A stretch of DNA of 64,000 bases from an uncultured Bacteroidales bacterium. Lineage in GTDB: Bacteria > Bacteroidota > Bacteroidia > Bacteroidales > FEN-979. Location: the NCBI GenBank assembly GCA_903837605.1, contig CAILVF010000081.1:1-64000 (forward strand), given 5' to 3'. Every line of letters begins with the position of its first letter. Positions within the stretch are counted from its first letter, which is position 1. A program made the position numbers and the translations under genes. This document shows, in pieces, positions 48,924 to 58,846 of the stretch. A model generated the notes under the pieces. That model did not search any database and was not told the origin of the DNA. It saw only the letters and a program-made list of their open reading frames with translations.

Positions 48924-51900
48924 ATGTGGTGTCGTTTTAATGCTATGCTAATGTTGTTGTCGTTGACCAGTTTTTTTCAGCTGTCGGCAACCAAAGCACA
49001 AAATCATCCGATTGAGATTTCCGGATTTTCTTACCAGGTCAGGAACTGGCCTCCAAACTCTAATGCACCGGCCAGTATCTTCAATATAGCCCAGACTCCA
49101 GATGGTTACCTGTGGCTCGCAAACGAATATGGCTTATACAGGTTTGACGGGATGCACTTCACCTATCTGAACAATTCATCCTTGAGTTTCTTTAAATACC
49201 AGGACTGCGGTGCTCTCTGCCTTACAAGTGACAGCACACTTCTTGCCGGATTCAGCAACGGCCTGGTGCTTGCCTATAAGAATCAGCGCTGGAGTGCACT
49301 TGATTCCGAAAGCGTTTTCATGAACAAGAACATAACCGCCATTTCAGAGGATTCAGATCACAACCTGTGGATTGGTCTTGCAGGCAGCGGAGTTTTAAGA
49401 TACAGGCACAAGGTGTCCAGGTTGTTTTCCATGGCCGAGGGCTTATCCAATAATGATGTTAACGTGATCTGCCCTGGCAGGGTCGGCGAAATATGGATAG
49501 GAACCGACGACGGGCTTTGCCTTATCGGCAAGGATGGCATCCGTATCTACAGTCAGAAGGAGGGGCTTGCACACCCGAATATAAACGGCCTTTGGATGGA
49601 TTCTGCAGGTACTCTCTGGATCGGAAGCTCAGATGGGCATATCTGTTATCTTCAGAACGGGAAAGTGAATCCCTGGATCGATAAACAAGGCATTATCAGA
49701 AGCAGTATTAAGCAAATCACAGGTTATAATAAAGACATACTCGCAATTGCTACAGAGGGGCAGGGCGTTATCCTGCTCAATACGGTAACTCAGAAGACAG
49801 AGCAGGTTGACAACAGGAGGCACCTTGCATCAAACCTCGTACTTACCGTGTTCAAAGACAAAGAAGATAACCTTTGGGCGGGCACCCAGGCTTCAGGGCT
49901 TTCAAGGATCAGGAGGGTTGCAGTGCAGGTTCTTTCAGGGAATGGACTTTCGGGCAATTGCATTACCTCGATATTACAGGCTGCAGACGGCAGCATACTG
50001 GCCGGAAATTCCACCGGCGGACTAGACCGGATCAGGGCCGGCAGGATTGAGAATCTCGGCTCCGGGATTGGTGTCGGAAAAGTTCCCATATATTCTGTTG
50101 CCATTGACACTAAAAATAACATCTGGATCGGCAGCCTTAAAAACCTCCTTAAGTATGACGGTAAAACAGCTACTCGCTTCAATGAGAAACAGGGCCTGAA
50201 ATGCACCTATTTTCACGCTTTATTCATAACTAAAGACGGAAGTCTCTGGGTTGGGACCGACCAGGGCATTTTTATCATGAAGGGTGATAAAGTAAGTACC
50301 GTACTTACTACCATGGAAGGATTGCCAAGCAATAAGATCTTCTGTTTCCTCGAGGACCGGAAAGGTTCGGTTTGGGCCGGGACCCAGGATGGCGGGCTTG
50401 CAAGGATCAAAGACGGAAAAATAAAAACCTTCGGGACGAAGCAGGGATTACCCGACAATATGATTCTGTGCCTCCACCTGGATTCTCTTAATAATATATG
50501 GATAGGAACCGGGCAAAGCGGGCTGATTCATTTCAATCCGGAAACGGAAAAATTCACACGTATAGCCACCAGGGAGTTAGGATCCTCTATCGGATATATC
50601 TTCGAAGACAATTCTGAACATTTGTGGTTTGCAGGTTCGGGTGGCCTTGGAACAGCTAAATTCAGCAGTTTACAGAAGTCATTAGATCAGAAAAACAGTC
50701 CTTTATTTATGCAGTATATCGGCTTTGATACTGCTATTGGATTCACAGGCATGAACATGGGTCTTTTTCCAGGGGCTTCAAAATTAAAAAACGGCCAGTT
50801 TTGGTACCCCTGCTCCGATGGAATCGCCATAATAAATCCCGAGACCTCCCTGGTATGGAGTTCTAACCCAATTCCAATAGTGGATTCTGTATTCATTAAC
50901 AGCCGTGCCGCCAGGCAAAGGGAGGTTTATCAGGTTGGCGCAGGTATGATGAACCTTGAGATCCATTATACCGCACCTTCTTTTATCGGACCTGAAGACC
51001 TTACTTTCAGGTACCGGCTTGCCGGATTTGACAGGGACTGGGATTCGGTTGGCACGAGGCGAACAGCTTATTATACCAATGTTCCGCCGGGAGACTATAC
51101 GTTCGAGGTGCAGGTTTTCAATAACCTCGGTGAATTATCTCCGGTCACCGCAAGTATAAAAATTCACGTACTGCCTTTTTTCTACCAAACATGGTGGTTT
51201 ATCCTGATTTGTTTCATCTCAGGCATTGCTTTGGTTGTGCTTATAATAAATTACAGGATACGTTATATTCGTGAAAAAGAGCTGGAGGCACTTGTAGATG
51301 CCAGAACAGAGGAAATCAGGAAGCTCAACGAACAGCTGGAAGAAAAAGTCTCGAACCGAACGGCCCAGCTGGAGGCTGCAAATAAGGAACTTGAAGCATT
51401 TTCCTATTCTGTATCACACGACCTTAAAGGGCCGGTGCGCCGTATCGACAGCATCACCAGGGCTTTTATCGAAGATTATTTCTCATCCCTTGATGAAACG
51501 GAACGGGATTTTCTTAATAAGATCACCGAATCGGCAGGGTCGATGAACCTGCTTATTGATGAATTGCTTAAGCTTTCGAGGATAGTAAGGCATGACATCG
51601 ATAAGATGCAGGTCAACATCAGCGATATCGCAATTGATATCAACCGGGAGATAAAGAACCTTAATCCCAACAGGAAAGTAAGACTGTTGTTACAGGAGGG
51701 GATGCTGGAATACTGCGACCCCAAACTATTGCGCATTGCATTCCAGAATCTTTTTGACAATGCCTGGAAATACTCAGGGAAAGAAAAAGAGTCGGTTATT
51801 GAATTCGGCCGCCAGGTAAAGGACGGGAAAACAGTTTACATGGTGAGGGATAACGGTGTAGGGTTCGACATGACTTATTACGAAAAATTATTTACCCCTT

Positions 51901-52055
51901 TTCAAAGGCTTCACAGTGACGACCAGTTCACCGGCACCGGTATAGGACTGGCTACAGTGAAACGAATCATCCTCAAGCACGGAGGGTTAATCTGGGCTGA
52001 AAGTGCGCCTGGGGAAGGCACTACCTTTTATTTCACCTTAAATTCTGGCGTATAA
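48924..52055 (+). CDS. Sensor histidine kinase with periplasmic reg_prop propeller
   Basis: A 1043-residue membrane kinase. Signal peptide about 1-25; periplasmic region with 14-bladed-type Reg_prop repeats (for example GLWMDSAGTLWIGSSDGHICYL, then GLPSNKIFCFLEDRKGSVW), then a Y_Y_Y domain (LTFRYRLAGFDRDWDSVG). The membrane helix spans about residues 756-778, then a coiled coil, HisKA with His832 in YSVSHDLKGPVRRI and HATPase with VRDNGVGFDM and TGTGIGLATV. Unlike the hybrid polysaccharide sensors (HTCS) it lacks receiver and AraC HTH domains. The ligand is probably a glycan or peptide, by analogy. The hybrid kinase follows 17 bases later. Confidence 0.9.
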   Translation: MWCRFNAMLMLLSLTSFFQLSATKAQNHPIEISGFSYQVRNWPPNSNAPASIFNIAQTPDGYLWLANEYGLYRFDGMHFTYLNNSSLSFFKYQDCGALCLTSDSTLLAGFSNGLVLAYKNQRWSALDSESVFMNKNITAISEDSDHNLWIGLAGSGVLRYRHKVSRLFSMAEGLSNNDVNVICPGRVGEIWIGTDDGLCLIGKDGIRIYSQKEGLAHPNINGLWMDSAGTLWIGSSDGHICYLQNGKVNPWIDKQGIIRSSIKQITGYNKDILAIATEGQGVILLNTVTQKTEQVDNRRHLASNLVLTVFKDKEDNLWAGTQASGLSRIRRVAVQVLSGNGLSGNCITSILQAADGSILAGNSTGGLDRIRAGRIENLGSGIGVGKVPIYSVAIDTKNNIWIGSLKNLLKYDGKTATRFNEKQGLKCTYFHALFITKDGSLWVGTDQGIFIMKGDKVSTVLTTMEGLPSNKIFCFLEDRKGSVWAGTQDGGLARIKDGKIKTFGTKQGLPDNMILCLHLDSLNNIWIGTGQSGLIHFNPETEKFTRIATRELGSSIGYIFEDNSEHLWFAGSGGLGTAKFSSLQKSLDQKNSPLFMQYIGFDTAIGFTGMNMGLFPGASKLKNGQFWYPCSDGIAIINPETSLVWSSNPIPIVDSVFINSRAARQREVYQVGAGMMNLEIHYTAPSFIGPEDLTFRYRLAGFDRDWDSVGTRRTAYYTNVPPGDYTFEVQVFNNLGELSPVTASIKIHVLPFFYQTWWFILICFISGIALVVLIINYRIRYIREKELEALVDARTEEIRKLNEQLEEKVSNRTAQLEAANKELEAFSYSVSHDLKGPVRRIDSITRAFIEDYFSSLDETERDFLNKITESAGSMNLLIDELLKLSRIVRHDIDKMQVNISDIAIDINREIKNLNPNRKVRLLLQEGMLEYCDPKLLRIAFQNLFDNAWKYSGKEKESVIEFGRQVKDGKTVYMVRDNGVGFDMTYYEKLFTPFQRLHSDDQFTGTGIGLATVKRIILKHGGLIWAESAPGEGTTFYFTLNSGV

Positions 52056-52072
52056 ACAATTATTCCTGGCAG

Positions 52073-53641
52073 ATGAGAAAAATTAAGCTGTTGCTTATTG
52101 AGGATGATGAAACCGATGCGCTGCTCGTAATCAGGCAGCTGAAAAAGGACGGTTTTGAAGTGGACCATGTTCGGGTGAAAACCAGGCCCGATATGGAAGC
52201 CGAGCTGGACAAAGGAGGTTGGGACATTGTGATATCCGATTATGCCATGCCTGGGTTCAGCGGGCAGGAAGCCTTGAAAATTTTCAAATCTAGGAATCTT
52301 GATATTCCTTTCATTCTGGTATCCGGAACCGTGGGTGAAGACCTTGCTGTGAGCATCATGAAGGGGGGCGCCAACGATTACATGATGAAGAGTGCCCTGA
52401 ACAGGCTGGGCCCTGCTATTACACGGGAGCTTGAGGAAATGCAGGTGAGGATTGAAAAGAAACAAGCCCAGCAGGAGCTGATCATTGCAAAACTGGCCGC
52501 TGAAGAGTCAAGCAGGGTTAAATCGTCTCTCCTTGCCAATATGAGCCATGAGTTCCGCACCCCCATGAATGGGATCCTTGGATTTACAGAGATCCTGAGT
52601 TCATTGATGACTGATGAGTCTCAGAAGGGGATGGCAAACCATATTCTTACATCAGCAAAACGGCTCATGCGGACCCTGAACTCGATAATGACATTTGCCC
52701 AGCTGGATTCGGGCTACAGCCTGAATATGGTTAATGTCAATCTTTCTTCGCTTCTTGAACATTGTGTAGACGGCATCAGGGAAATTGCTAAGCAAAAGCA
52801 GCTTGCTATAAATTGCAGCATTGAAAAAGGGATTTTTATTCAATCTGACGAACATCTTTTGCAAACCTCGCTTCTGAATCTGATCGATAATGCCGTTAAA
52901 TTCACCAACACCGGCGGGATCGCTGTATTTCTGAAAAAAGAGGCAAATGCATCCGGGGATATATTTATCAGCATCCGGGATACAGGAATAGGCATTCCCG
53001 ATGAAAAACGGGAAATGATATTCGAAGAGTTCAGGCAAGCCAGTGAAGGATATAACAGACCTTACGAAGGGAGCGGACTTGGCCTGGCCATTACCAGAAA
53101 GAGTATCCATCTTCTCAACTGCCGGCTGAGCGTTGATAGCGAGGTTGGGAGAGGATCAACATTTATGTTATCTATCCCTTCACGACCTGAAAGCATTGAA
53201 AACAAAGAAATTGCAACTGTAAAAACTGATGACCCCGCTCCCTCCGAAGGTGTAAGCGGGGTATCTCCTCTTCTACTGCTGGTTGAAGACAATGATGCGA
53301 ATATTGACCTTGTGAAATTTTTTCTTAAAAAAGAATACAGGCTTGATGTTGCAAAGGATGCATTGTCAGCCATCGGGCTTGCAAGCAAAAACCAATACGA
53401 TTGCATATTGATGGATATCAATCTCGGGCCGGGGATGGATGGAGGTGAGGCTATTGAGCTGATCAGGCAGAAACCTGAATATTTTTCAACTCCTATAATT
53501 GCAGTAACGGGTTACACCCTGCAGCAGGAGAAGGAAGCTATTCTGAAAAAGGGGGCAAATCATTACCTGGCTAAACCATTCAATAAAGATCAGATTTCTT
53601 CATTGTTAAAATACGTCTTCGGAAACCCGGTTAACGGATAA
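52073..53641 (+). CDS. Receiver-histidine kinase-receiver hybrid signalling protein
   Basis: A 522-residue cytoplasmic protein without membrane segments. Domain order: receiver (phospho-acceptor Asp56 in DIVISDYAMPG), HisKA with His159 in LLANMSHEFRTPMNGILG, HATPase (LIDNAVKFTNTGG, then DTGIGIPDEKR), and a second receiver with Asp448 in DCILMDINLG and Lys in LAKPF. No DNA-binding output. It likely receives phosphate from the upstream propeller kinase and passes it to an unlinked regulator, which is inference from proximity. Its last 11 bases overlap the convergent T9SS gene. Confidence 0.92.
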   Translation: MRKIKLLLIEDDETDALLVIRQLKKDGFEVDHVRVKTRPDMEAELDKGGWDIVISDYAMPGFSGQEALKIFKSRNLDIPFILVSGTVGEDLAVSIMKGGANDYMMKSALNRLGPAITRELEEMQVRIEKKQAQQELIIAKLAAEESSRVKSSLLANMSHEFRTPMNGILGFTEILSSLMTDESQKGMANHILTSAKRLMRTLNSIMTFAQLDSGYSLNMVNVNLSSLLEHCVDGIREIAKQKQLAINCSIEKGIFIQSDEHLLQTSLLNLIDNAVKFTNTGGIAVFLKKEANASGDIFISIRDTGIGIPDEKREMIFEEFRQASEGYNRPYEGSGLGLAITRKSIHLLNCRLSVDSEVGRGSTFMLSIPSRPESIENKEIATVKTDDPAPSEGVSGVSPLLLLVEDNDANIDLVKFFLKKEYRLDVAKDALSAIGLASKNQYDCILMDINLGPGMDGGEAIELIRQKPEYFSTPIIAVTGYTLQQEKEAILKKGANHYLAKPFNKDQISSLLKYVFGNPVNG

Positions 53642-54794
53642 GTGTAACCTTCCCTTTGTTGGATATCTTGTCTTTTGTGCTGTTCGTTTCGTAATAGATT
53701 ATCCAGTTATAGACTTCTGGGGGACAGGGTTTACCCTTGAATGTTCCATCCCAGCCTTCGTCGATACTATTCGATTCATAGATGACCTGGCCCCATCTGT
53801 CAAAGATCTGGATCTGGAACCTTGTAATATTTTCCACAGGAAGACCCAGTATTTTAAACCGGTCGTTCAACCCGTCATTATTAGGCGTGAAAGCGTTGGG
53901 AATCGCCTGGTGGACAAATACCGTTACTGTATCGTAAAATTCATCACCTGCGCAGATCTTTGCGTATGCGATATAAGTGGTATTTTCCATGGGTGTCACG
54001 ATGACGGTCTGATTTTCGGAAATCTCTTCACCACCCTGGTACCAGCGGTAACTTACTTTATTTCCTGGCGTGACAGGCCTGAGGTCATAAGTTATTTGTG
54101 CAACCTGGAAGCTGTCCACTGTAGTCGGAGTATACCTCCAGGCAGTCTTAGTTTCGGTAAATGGTGCGGCATTATGACCCGGCACAAAGAACCCTATATA
54201 CCCACTGGTATTCTGGAGTCCCAGTGTCCCCTTATTGTCGAGCCAGTCACATCCAGGTTTCCTCATAATGTGATTCTCTATGATGTTGCTTCCTTCATAT
54301 AATACAATCTGGAATGTGGCAACGGAATCCATGCAATTGTACATGGGACAATCGCACCACATCACGATAAGGCTCCGGGCGGGCTCCTTCCCAAGGGTCT
54401 GGTAGAAGATATAAGGGCTGCCTCCTGAGATTGGATTAAGGTCAATGAACGGGCCGAGAATGCAGTTTTTGGGATTATAATCGGCCGTACTGGGTATGCT
54501 GAAAGGCTTTCGGGTGCCCTTAGCATTGGGGTTCGGTGAAAAACTTATCCAGCCGTTGGCTCCAACATAAAATTGTGAATACTTATTTCCAAAAAAAGAA
54601 AACTCGAAACCGATCGGGTAAGGCCCTTCCACCCCGTCATCCGTAGTATTGATCCCAATGCCAACCATTCCATAAGTTGCTGTCAGGGTGACCGGGACCC
54701 CGGGATTGATGGTATCGTCAACACCTGCACTCAGCTGGGAGAATGACAGGAGAGGGAAGAAAGAAAGGAGCAGTATCAGGGTGATTTTATGCAT
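53631..54794 (-). CDS. Secreted protein with T9SS type B (gliding-motility) C-terminal domain
   Basis: A 387-residue exported protein, signal peptide about 1-19. After an N-terminal beta region (PIGFEFSFFGNKYSQFYVGANGW) it has an Ig/PKD-like segment (YRWYQGGEEISENQTVIVTP), then from about residue 297 the type B sorting domain: IPNAFTPNNDGLNDRFKILG, then FDRWGQVIYES and GWDGTFKGKPCPPEVYNWI. Such cargo is exported by T9SS and often partly retained on the surface. Function of the N-terminal part is unknown. It ends with an 11-base overlap with the hybrid kinase. Confidence 0.9.
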   Translation of the reverse strand: MHKITLILLLSFFPLLSFSQLSAGVDDTINPGVPVTLTATYGMVGIGINTTDDGVEGPYPIGFEFSFFGNKYSQFYVGANGWISFSPNPNAKGTRKPFSIPSTADYNPKNCILGPFIDLNPISGGSPYIFYQTLGKEPARSLIVMWCDCPMYNCMDSVATFQIVLYEGSNIIENHIMRKPGCDWLDNKGTLGLQNTSGYIGFFVPGHNAAPFTETKTAWRYTPTTVDSFQVAQITYDLRPVTPGNKVSYRWYQGGEEISENQTVIVTPMENTTYIAYAKICAGDEFYDTVTVFVHQAIPNAFTPNNDGLNDRFKILGLPVENITRFQIQIFDRWGQVIYESNSIDEGWDGTFKGKPCPPEVYNWIIYYETNSTKDKISNKGKVTLIR

Positions 54795-54822
54795 ACAGCC
54801 GGACCAGCCAGGATGAATTGTG

Positions 54823-54846
54823 ATGTCAGATATCAGATGTCGGATG
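54823..54846. repeat. Short heptamer array, unit ATGTCAG
   Basis: Units ATGTCAG (54823-54829), ATATCAG (54830-54836), ATGTCGG (54837-54843), then ATG. 7-base period, imperfect. It lies in the divergent gap between the T9SS type B gene and glyA, upstream of the glyA -7 element. Confidence 0.6.
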
Positions 54847-54875
54847 CAAAGATCAACAATTTGCCGGAAAATTAA

Positions 54876-54883
54876 TACTTTTG
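54876..54883 (+). promoter_or_regulatory. -7 promoter element (TACTTTTG) of glyA
   Basis: TACTTTTG fits TAnnTTTG, about 50 bases before the glyA ATG at 54933. A TTTG at 54860-54863 is only 12 bases away, too close to be a normal -33 box. The location argues against the longer in-frame start at 54891. Confidence 0.5.
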
Positions 54884-54932
54884 TAATTCATTGCTAATTC
54901 ATAACGTTCCGGGTTTTATAAAAATTTTCTAT

Positions 54933-56213
54933 ATGAAAAAAGATACTGCACTTTTTAACATTATTAAAAAGGAGCTTCACCGCCAGAGCAGCGGGATTGA
55001 ACTTATCGCATCCGAAAATTTCGTCAGCGACCAGGTGCTGAAGGCGATGGGATCATGCCTTACCAACAAATATGCCGAGGGTTATCCCGGTAAACGATAT
55101 TACGGTGGCTGTCAGAATGTTGACTTGTCGGAACAGCTCGCCATCGACAGGGCAAAAACCTTGTTCAACGCCGAATGGGCGAACGTTCAACCACATTCGG
55201 GGGCCCAGGCCAATATGGCGGTTCTCATGACGATTTTAAAACCCGGTGATACCTTTATGGGCCTGGACCTTGCTCATGGAGGCCACCTTTCACACGGTTC
55301 CCCTGTTAACTCTTCAGGCATTTTCTACAAAGCCGTAGGTTACCAGGTAGAACAGAGCACTGGAGTAATAGATTATGATAAAATGGAAGCCCAGGCCCTG
55401 CAGGTCAGGCCGAAACTCATAATAGCAGGCGCTTCTGCCTATTCCCGTGACTGGAATTATAAACGGATGCGTGAGATCGCCGATAAGATCGGGGCCCTCC
55501 TGATGGCCGATATTGCACATCCGGCCGGTCTTATAGCAAGAGGCCTGCTTAATGACCCCATGCCATGGTGCCATGTCGTAACGACAACAACACATAAGAC
55601 CCTTAGGGGACCGCGTGGAGGCATGATCCTTATGGGCAAGGATTTTCCCAATCCCTGGGGCCTTACTACTCCGAAAGGCGAAGTAAAAATGTTCTCCCAG
55701 CTGCTCGATTCGGCCGTTTTCCCCGGAGTCCAGGGAGGGCCGCTTGAACATGTCATCGCTTCCAAGGCTGTATCCTTCTTCGAAGCGCTTTCTGATGAAT
55801 ACATGGATTACGTTATCCAGGTAAAGAAAAACGCTACCGTTATGGCAAAAGCCTTTGTTGACAAGGGATATCATGTCATCTCAGGCGGTACCGACAACCA
55901 CCTGATGCTGATTGATCTCAGAAAGAAATTCCCTGCCATCAGCGGGAAGCAGGTCGAAAACACCCTGGTCCAGGCCGACATCACCGTAAATAAGAACATG
56001 GTTCCTTTCGACAGCCGTTCTCCCTTCCAGACCTCGGGCCTGAGGGTGGGGACTCCTGCGATTACGACAAGAGGACTGAAAGAAAAACATATGCCTGTTA
56101 TCGTTGATATGATAGACGAAGTGATCAGTGAAATTGAAAACCAGGATCTCATCCTGAAAGTCAGGAAAAAAGTTAATGAGATGATGGCCGAATATCCTTT
56201 GTTTGCATACTGA
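54933..56213 (+). CDS. glyA: GlyA, serine hydroxymethyltransferase
   Basis: PLP enzyme interconverting serine and glycine and charging tetrahydrofolate with one-carbon units. The 426-residue protein has the N-terminal [17 protein letters not shown], the cofactor-binding motif [16 protein letters not shown] with Lys222 as the internal aldimine, and [10 protein letters not shown]. Start 54933 gives the expected family N-terminus; a longer frame from 54891 lies at the predicted transcript start. It overlaps nothing downstream; sixA starts 17 bases later. Confidence 0.97.
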   Translation: MKKDTALFNIIKKELHRQSSGIELIASENFVSDQVLKAMGSCLTNKYAEGYPGKRYYGGCQNVDLSEQLAIDRAKTLFNAEWANVQPHSGAQANMAVLMTILKPGDTFMGLDLAHGGHLSHGSPVNSSGIFYKAVGYQVEQSTGVIDYDKMEAQALQVRPKLIIAGASAYSRDWNYKRMREIADKIGALLMADIAHPAGLIARGLLNDPMPWCHVVTTTTHKTLRGPRGGMILMGKDFPNPWGLTTPKGEVKMFSQLLDSAVFPGVQGGPLEHVIASKAVSFFEALSDEYMDYVIQVKKNATVMAKAFVDKGYHVISGGTDNHLMLIDLRKKFPAISGKQVENTLVQADITVNKNMVPFDSRSPFQTSGLRVGTPAITTRGLKEKHMPVIVDMIDEVISEIENQDLILKVRKKVNEMMAEYPLFAY

Positions 56214-56229
56214 TAATCACAAACTGATC

Positions 56230-56745
56230 ATGAAAACCCTTTACCTGGTCCGCCATGCCAAATCATCCTGGGAAACCGCCGGCCTTGCCGATGACCAGCG
56301 AAGCCTGCTGCCCAAAGGAGTCATTAAAACAAAACTGGTTGCAGACTATCTTATAAAAGAGGGAGTAAAGATTGATCTTATGATATCCAGCCAGGCTGTG
56401 AGGGCTTATGAAACAGCTAAGATCCTGGCAGTGCTAATGGCGTACCCTGTTAAACAAATCCTTAAAGACCGGAAGATTTACGATGGACCATATGACAGGC
56501 TTCTTGACCTGATTTACGGTACATCAAATGATGTTGCCTCACTGATGATCATAGGCCATAACCCGTTGATCACACAACTGGCCAACCTCTTCCTTCACCC
56601 GGGAATTGACGACATGCCGACTTCTGCAGTTGTGTGTATCACATTTCAGACCATGAAGTGGGAGGAAGTCCCGGCTTCCAGGTCAGATTTACAATTTTAT
56701 ATCACTCCCAAACGCCTTCAAACTACCCTGCCGGGATCCGAATAA
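56230..56745 (+). CDS. sixA: SixA-like phosphohistidine phosphatase
   Basis: A 171-residue histidine phosphatase-superfamily protein. The catalytic RHG-like motif is LYLVRHAKSSWE (His of RHAK) with a second His in IIGHNPLITQL. The SSQAVRAYETAKIL segment is typical of SixA. SixA removes phosphate from His of signalling proteins (known from ArcB in E. coli); the bacterial target here is unknown. ppk1 begins on the base after its stop codon. Confidence 0.9.
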   Translation: MKTLYLVRHAKSSWETAGLADDQRSLLPKGVIKTKLVADYLIKEGVKIDLMISSQAVRAYETAKILAVLMAYPVKQILKDRKIYDGPYDRLLDLIYGTSNDVASLMIIGHNPLITQLANLFLHPGIDDMPTSAVVCITFQTMKWEEVPASRSDLQFYITPKRLQTTLPGSE

Positions 56746-58803
56746 ATGGCTGCAAAATCCAAATTACCTGTATTAAACCGGGAGATAAGCTGGTTACACT
56801 TCAACGGCAGGGTCCTCCAGGAGGCATCCGATAAAAATAACCCCCTGCTCGAACGGTTGAAATTCCTCGGTATTTTTTCTAATAACAGGGATGAATTCTT
56901 TCGGGTTCGTGTTGCTACACTGAACCGTATGCTCAAGGTTAAAAGCCTGCCATACGACACAGTTGTCAATCCGAAAAAGGTGCTGAAAGAGATCCTGGAG
57001 ATAGTGCAGGTGCAGGAAAAAGAATTCATGTCGGTATATGAGGAAATTGTAGGTGAATTAAAATCTCATGGGATTTTCATCATTGACGAGACCCATCTCA
57101 ACGAAGAGCAGGGTCGTTTCGTTAAAAAATATTTCCAGGAAAAGGTACGGGTAGGCCTGTTCCCTATCATGATCAGCAGCCTCAGGGAAATTTCCTCCCT
57201 GGTTGATAAATCCATTTACCTGGCTGTCAAATTAGGGCATAGCAACCGGAAAGTTAAGGATGACTTTGCACTTATTGAACTTCCAACCCGTACTGTTTCA
57301 CGCTTCCTTATCCTGCCTTCCAACGATAACAATCATTATGTTATCCTCCTCGATGATGTGGTGCGTTATTGTTTGTCGGAAGTGTTTTCAATTTTCGGCT
57401 ACGACACGTTTTCGGCATATACCGTGAAGATCACCAGGGATGCTGAACTTGACTTCGATTCAGACGTAGCTAAAAGTTTCCTGGAAGTCGTCAGCGACAG
57501 CCTGAAACAAAGGAAACGCGGGGTGCCCGTGAGGTTTGTCTTCGACAAAGAAATCCCCGGGGACCTGTTGAAACTGCTTCAGAAACGGCTTGACATCGGG
57601 AAGAACGACCCCACCCGCGGAGGAGGAAGGTATCATAATTTCAAAGACTTCATGGGGTTCCCCAATATGGGGCATAAGGAGCTTCAGTATTCACAACTTC
57701 CCCCATTAAAGCATAAGGATCTTTTCGAGAACCGCTCTGTTCTTTCAATTGTGAGGGAAAGGGATATCATGCTGAATTTCCCTTACCAGAGTTTTCAATA
57801 TATTATTGACCTGCTAAGGGAAGCTTCCATCGATCCCAAGGTACGTTCCATCAAAATGACCATATACCGGGCAGCCAAGAATTCAAGTGTGATCAACGCG
57901 CTGATCAATGCTGCCAGGAACGGAAAATATGTTACTGTGTTCATGGAACTCCAGGCCCGTTTTGATGAAGAGGCCAATATATACTGGACAGAGAGGCTGA
58001 GAGATGAAGGAGTTAAAGTAATTCACGGGATACCCGGTTTCAAGGTTCACAGCAAACTGATCCTCATCCGCCGTAAGGAAAGCAATAAGGATTTCTTTTA
58101 TTCCCTTATCGGGACAGGTAACTTCAACGAGGATACGGCCAAAGTATATGCCGACATAAGCCTGCTGACGGCCAAACAGGATATCTGCCATGACGTGGTG
58201 AATGCCTTTCACATGATGGAAGCAAGCCTGAAGCCTTATAAATTCGAAAAGCTTGTGCTTTCTCCATTTTCCATGCGCACTTTTTTCATCAAGCTGCTGA
58301 GCAAGGAGATCAAGAATGCCAGGGCGGGGAAAGAATCATGGGTGATCATTAAACTGAACAGCCTGGTCGACGAAACGATTGTAAGGAAACTATACAGGGC
58401 CTCGGCTGCCGGCGTTAAAATCAAACTGATCATACGCGGGATTTGTGTGCTGCTTCCCGGCCTTGAAGAACTTAGCGAGAACATTGAAGGGATCAGCATC
58501 GTTGACCGTTTTCTTGAACATGCAAGGGTCCTCGTTTTTGCAAACGGAGGGAAACCCCTGTATTACATCACTTCAGCCGACTGGATGGTACGCAACTTCG
58601 ACAACCGTGTTGAAGTCGCCTGCCCTGTTGAGGATAATGACCTCAGGAAAGAACTCCAGGACATGCTCGATATAGAGCTTGCCGATAATGTGAAAGCCAG
58701 GATCATCGCAGGCCGGGAAGCAAACAGGTATAAGAACGGGGGGGCTCCCAAACTCAGGTCCCAGATCGAATTTTATAATTATCTCAAAGCAAAGCTTGGT
58801 TAG
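56746..58803 (+). CDS. ppk1: Ppk1, polyphosphate kinase
   Basis: Synthesises polyphosphate from ATP, reversibly. The 685-residue protein has the N-terminal NREISWLHFNGRVLQEA and SNNRDEFFRVRVA motifs, the head domain, and the C-terminal catalytic pair of phospholipase D-like domains. The phospho-acceptor is His435 in GFKVHSKLILI, with GTGNFNEDTAKVYADISL following. It starts directly after sixA, so glyA-sixA-ppk1 are likely one transcript. The phosphate importer genes lie 33 kb away, with no visible coupling. Confidence 0.97.
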   Translation: MAAKSKLPVLNREISWLHFNGRVLQEASDKNNPLLERLKFLGIFSNNRDEFFRVRVATLNRMLKVKSLPYDTVVNPKKVLKEILEIVQVQEKEFMSVYEEIVGELKSHGIFIIDETHLNEEQGRFVKKYFQEKVRVGLFPIMISSLREISSLVDKSIYLAVKLGHSNRKVKDDFALIELPTRTVSRFLILPSNDNNHYVILLDDVVRYCLSEVFSIFGYDTFSAYTVKITRDAELDFDSDVAKSFLEVVSDSLKQRKRGVPVRFVFDKEIPGDLLKLLQKRLDIGKNDPTRGGGRYHNFKDFMGFPNMGHKELQYSQLPPLKHKDLFENRSVLSIVRERDIMLNFPYQSFQYIIDLLREASIDPKVRSIKMTIYRAAKNSSVINALINAARNGKYVTVFMELQARFDEEANIYWTERLRDEGVKVIHGIPGFKVHSKLILIRRKESNKDFFYSLIGTGNFNEDTAKVYADISLLTAKQDICHDVVNAFHMMEASLKPYKFEKLVLSPFSMRTFFIKLLSKEIKNARAGKESWVIIKLNSLVDETIVRKLYRASAAGVKIKLIIRGICVLLPGLEELSENIEGISIVDRFLEHARVLVFANGGKPLYYITSADWMVRNFDNRVEVACPVEDNDLRKELQDMLDIELADNVKARIIAGREANRYKNGGAPKLRSQIEFYNYLKAKLG

Positions 58804-58846
58804 AAAACATAGTATTGAAACCGCAATTCATCCCATTTAGACTGCC

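Noticed and set aside
54891..54932. Longer GlyA N-terminus starting at 54891
   Set aside because: The extension would begin at the predicted transcript start and adds non-family residues.
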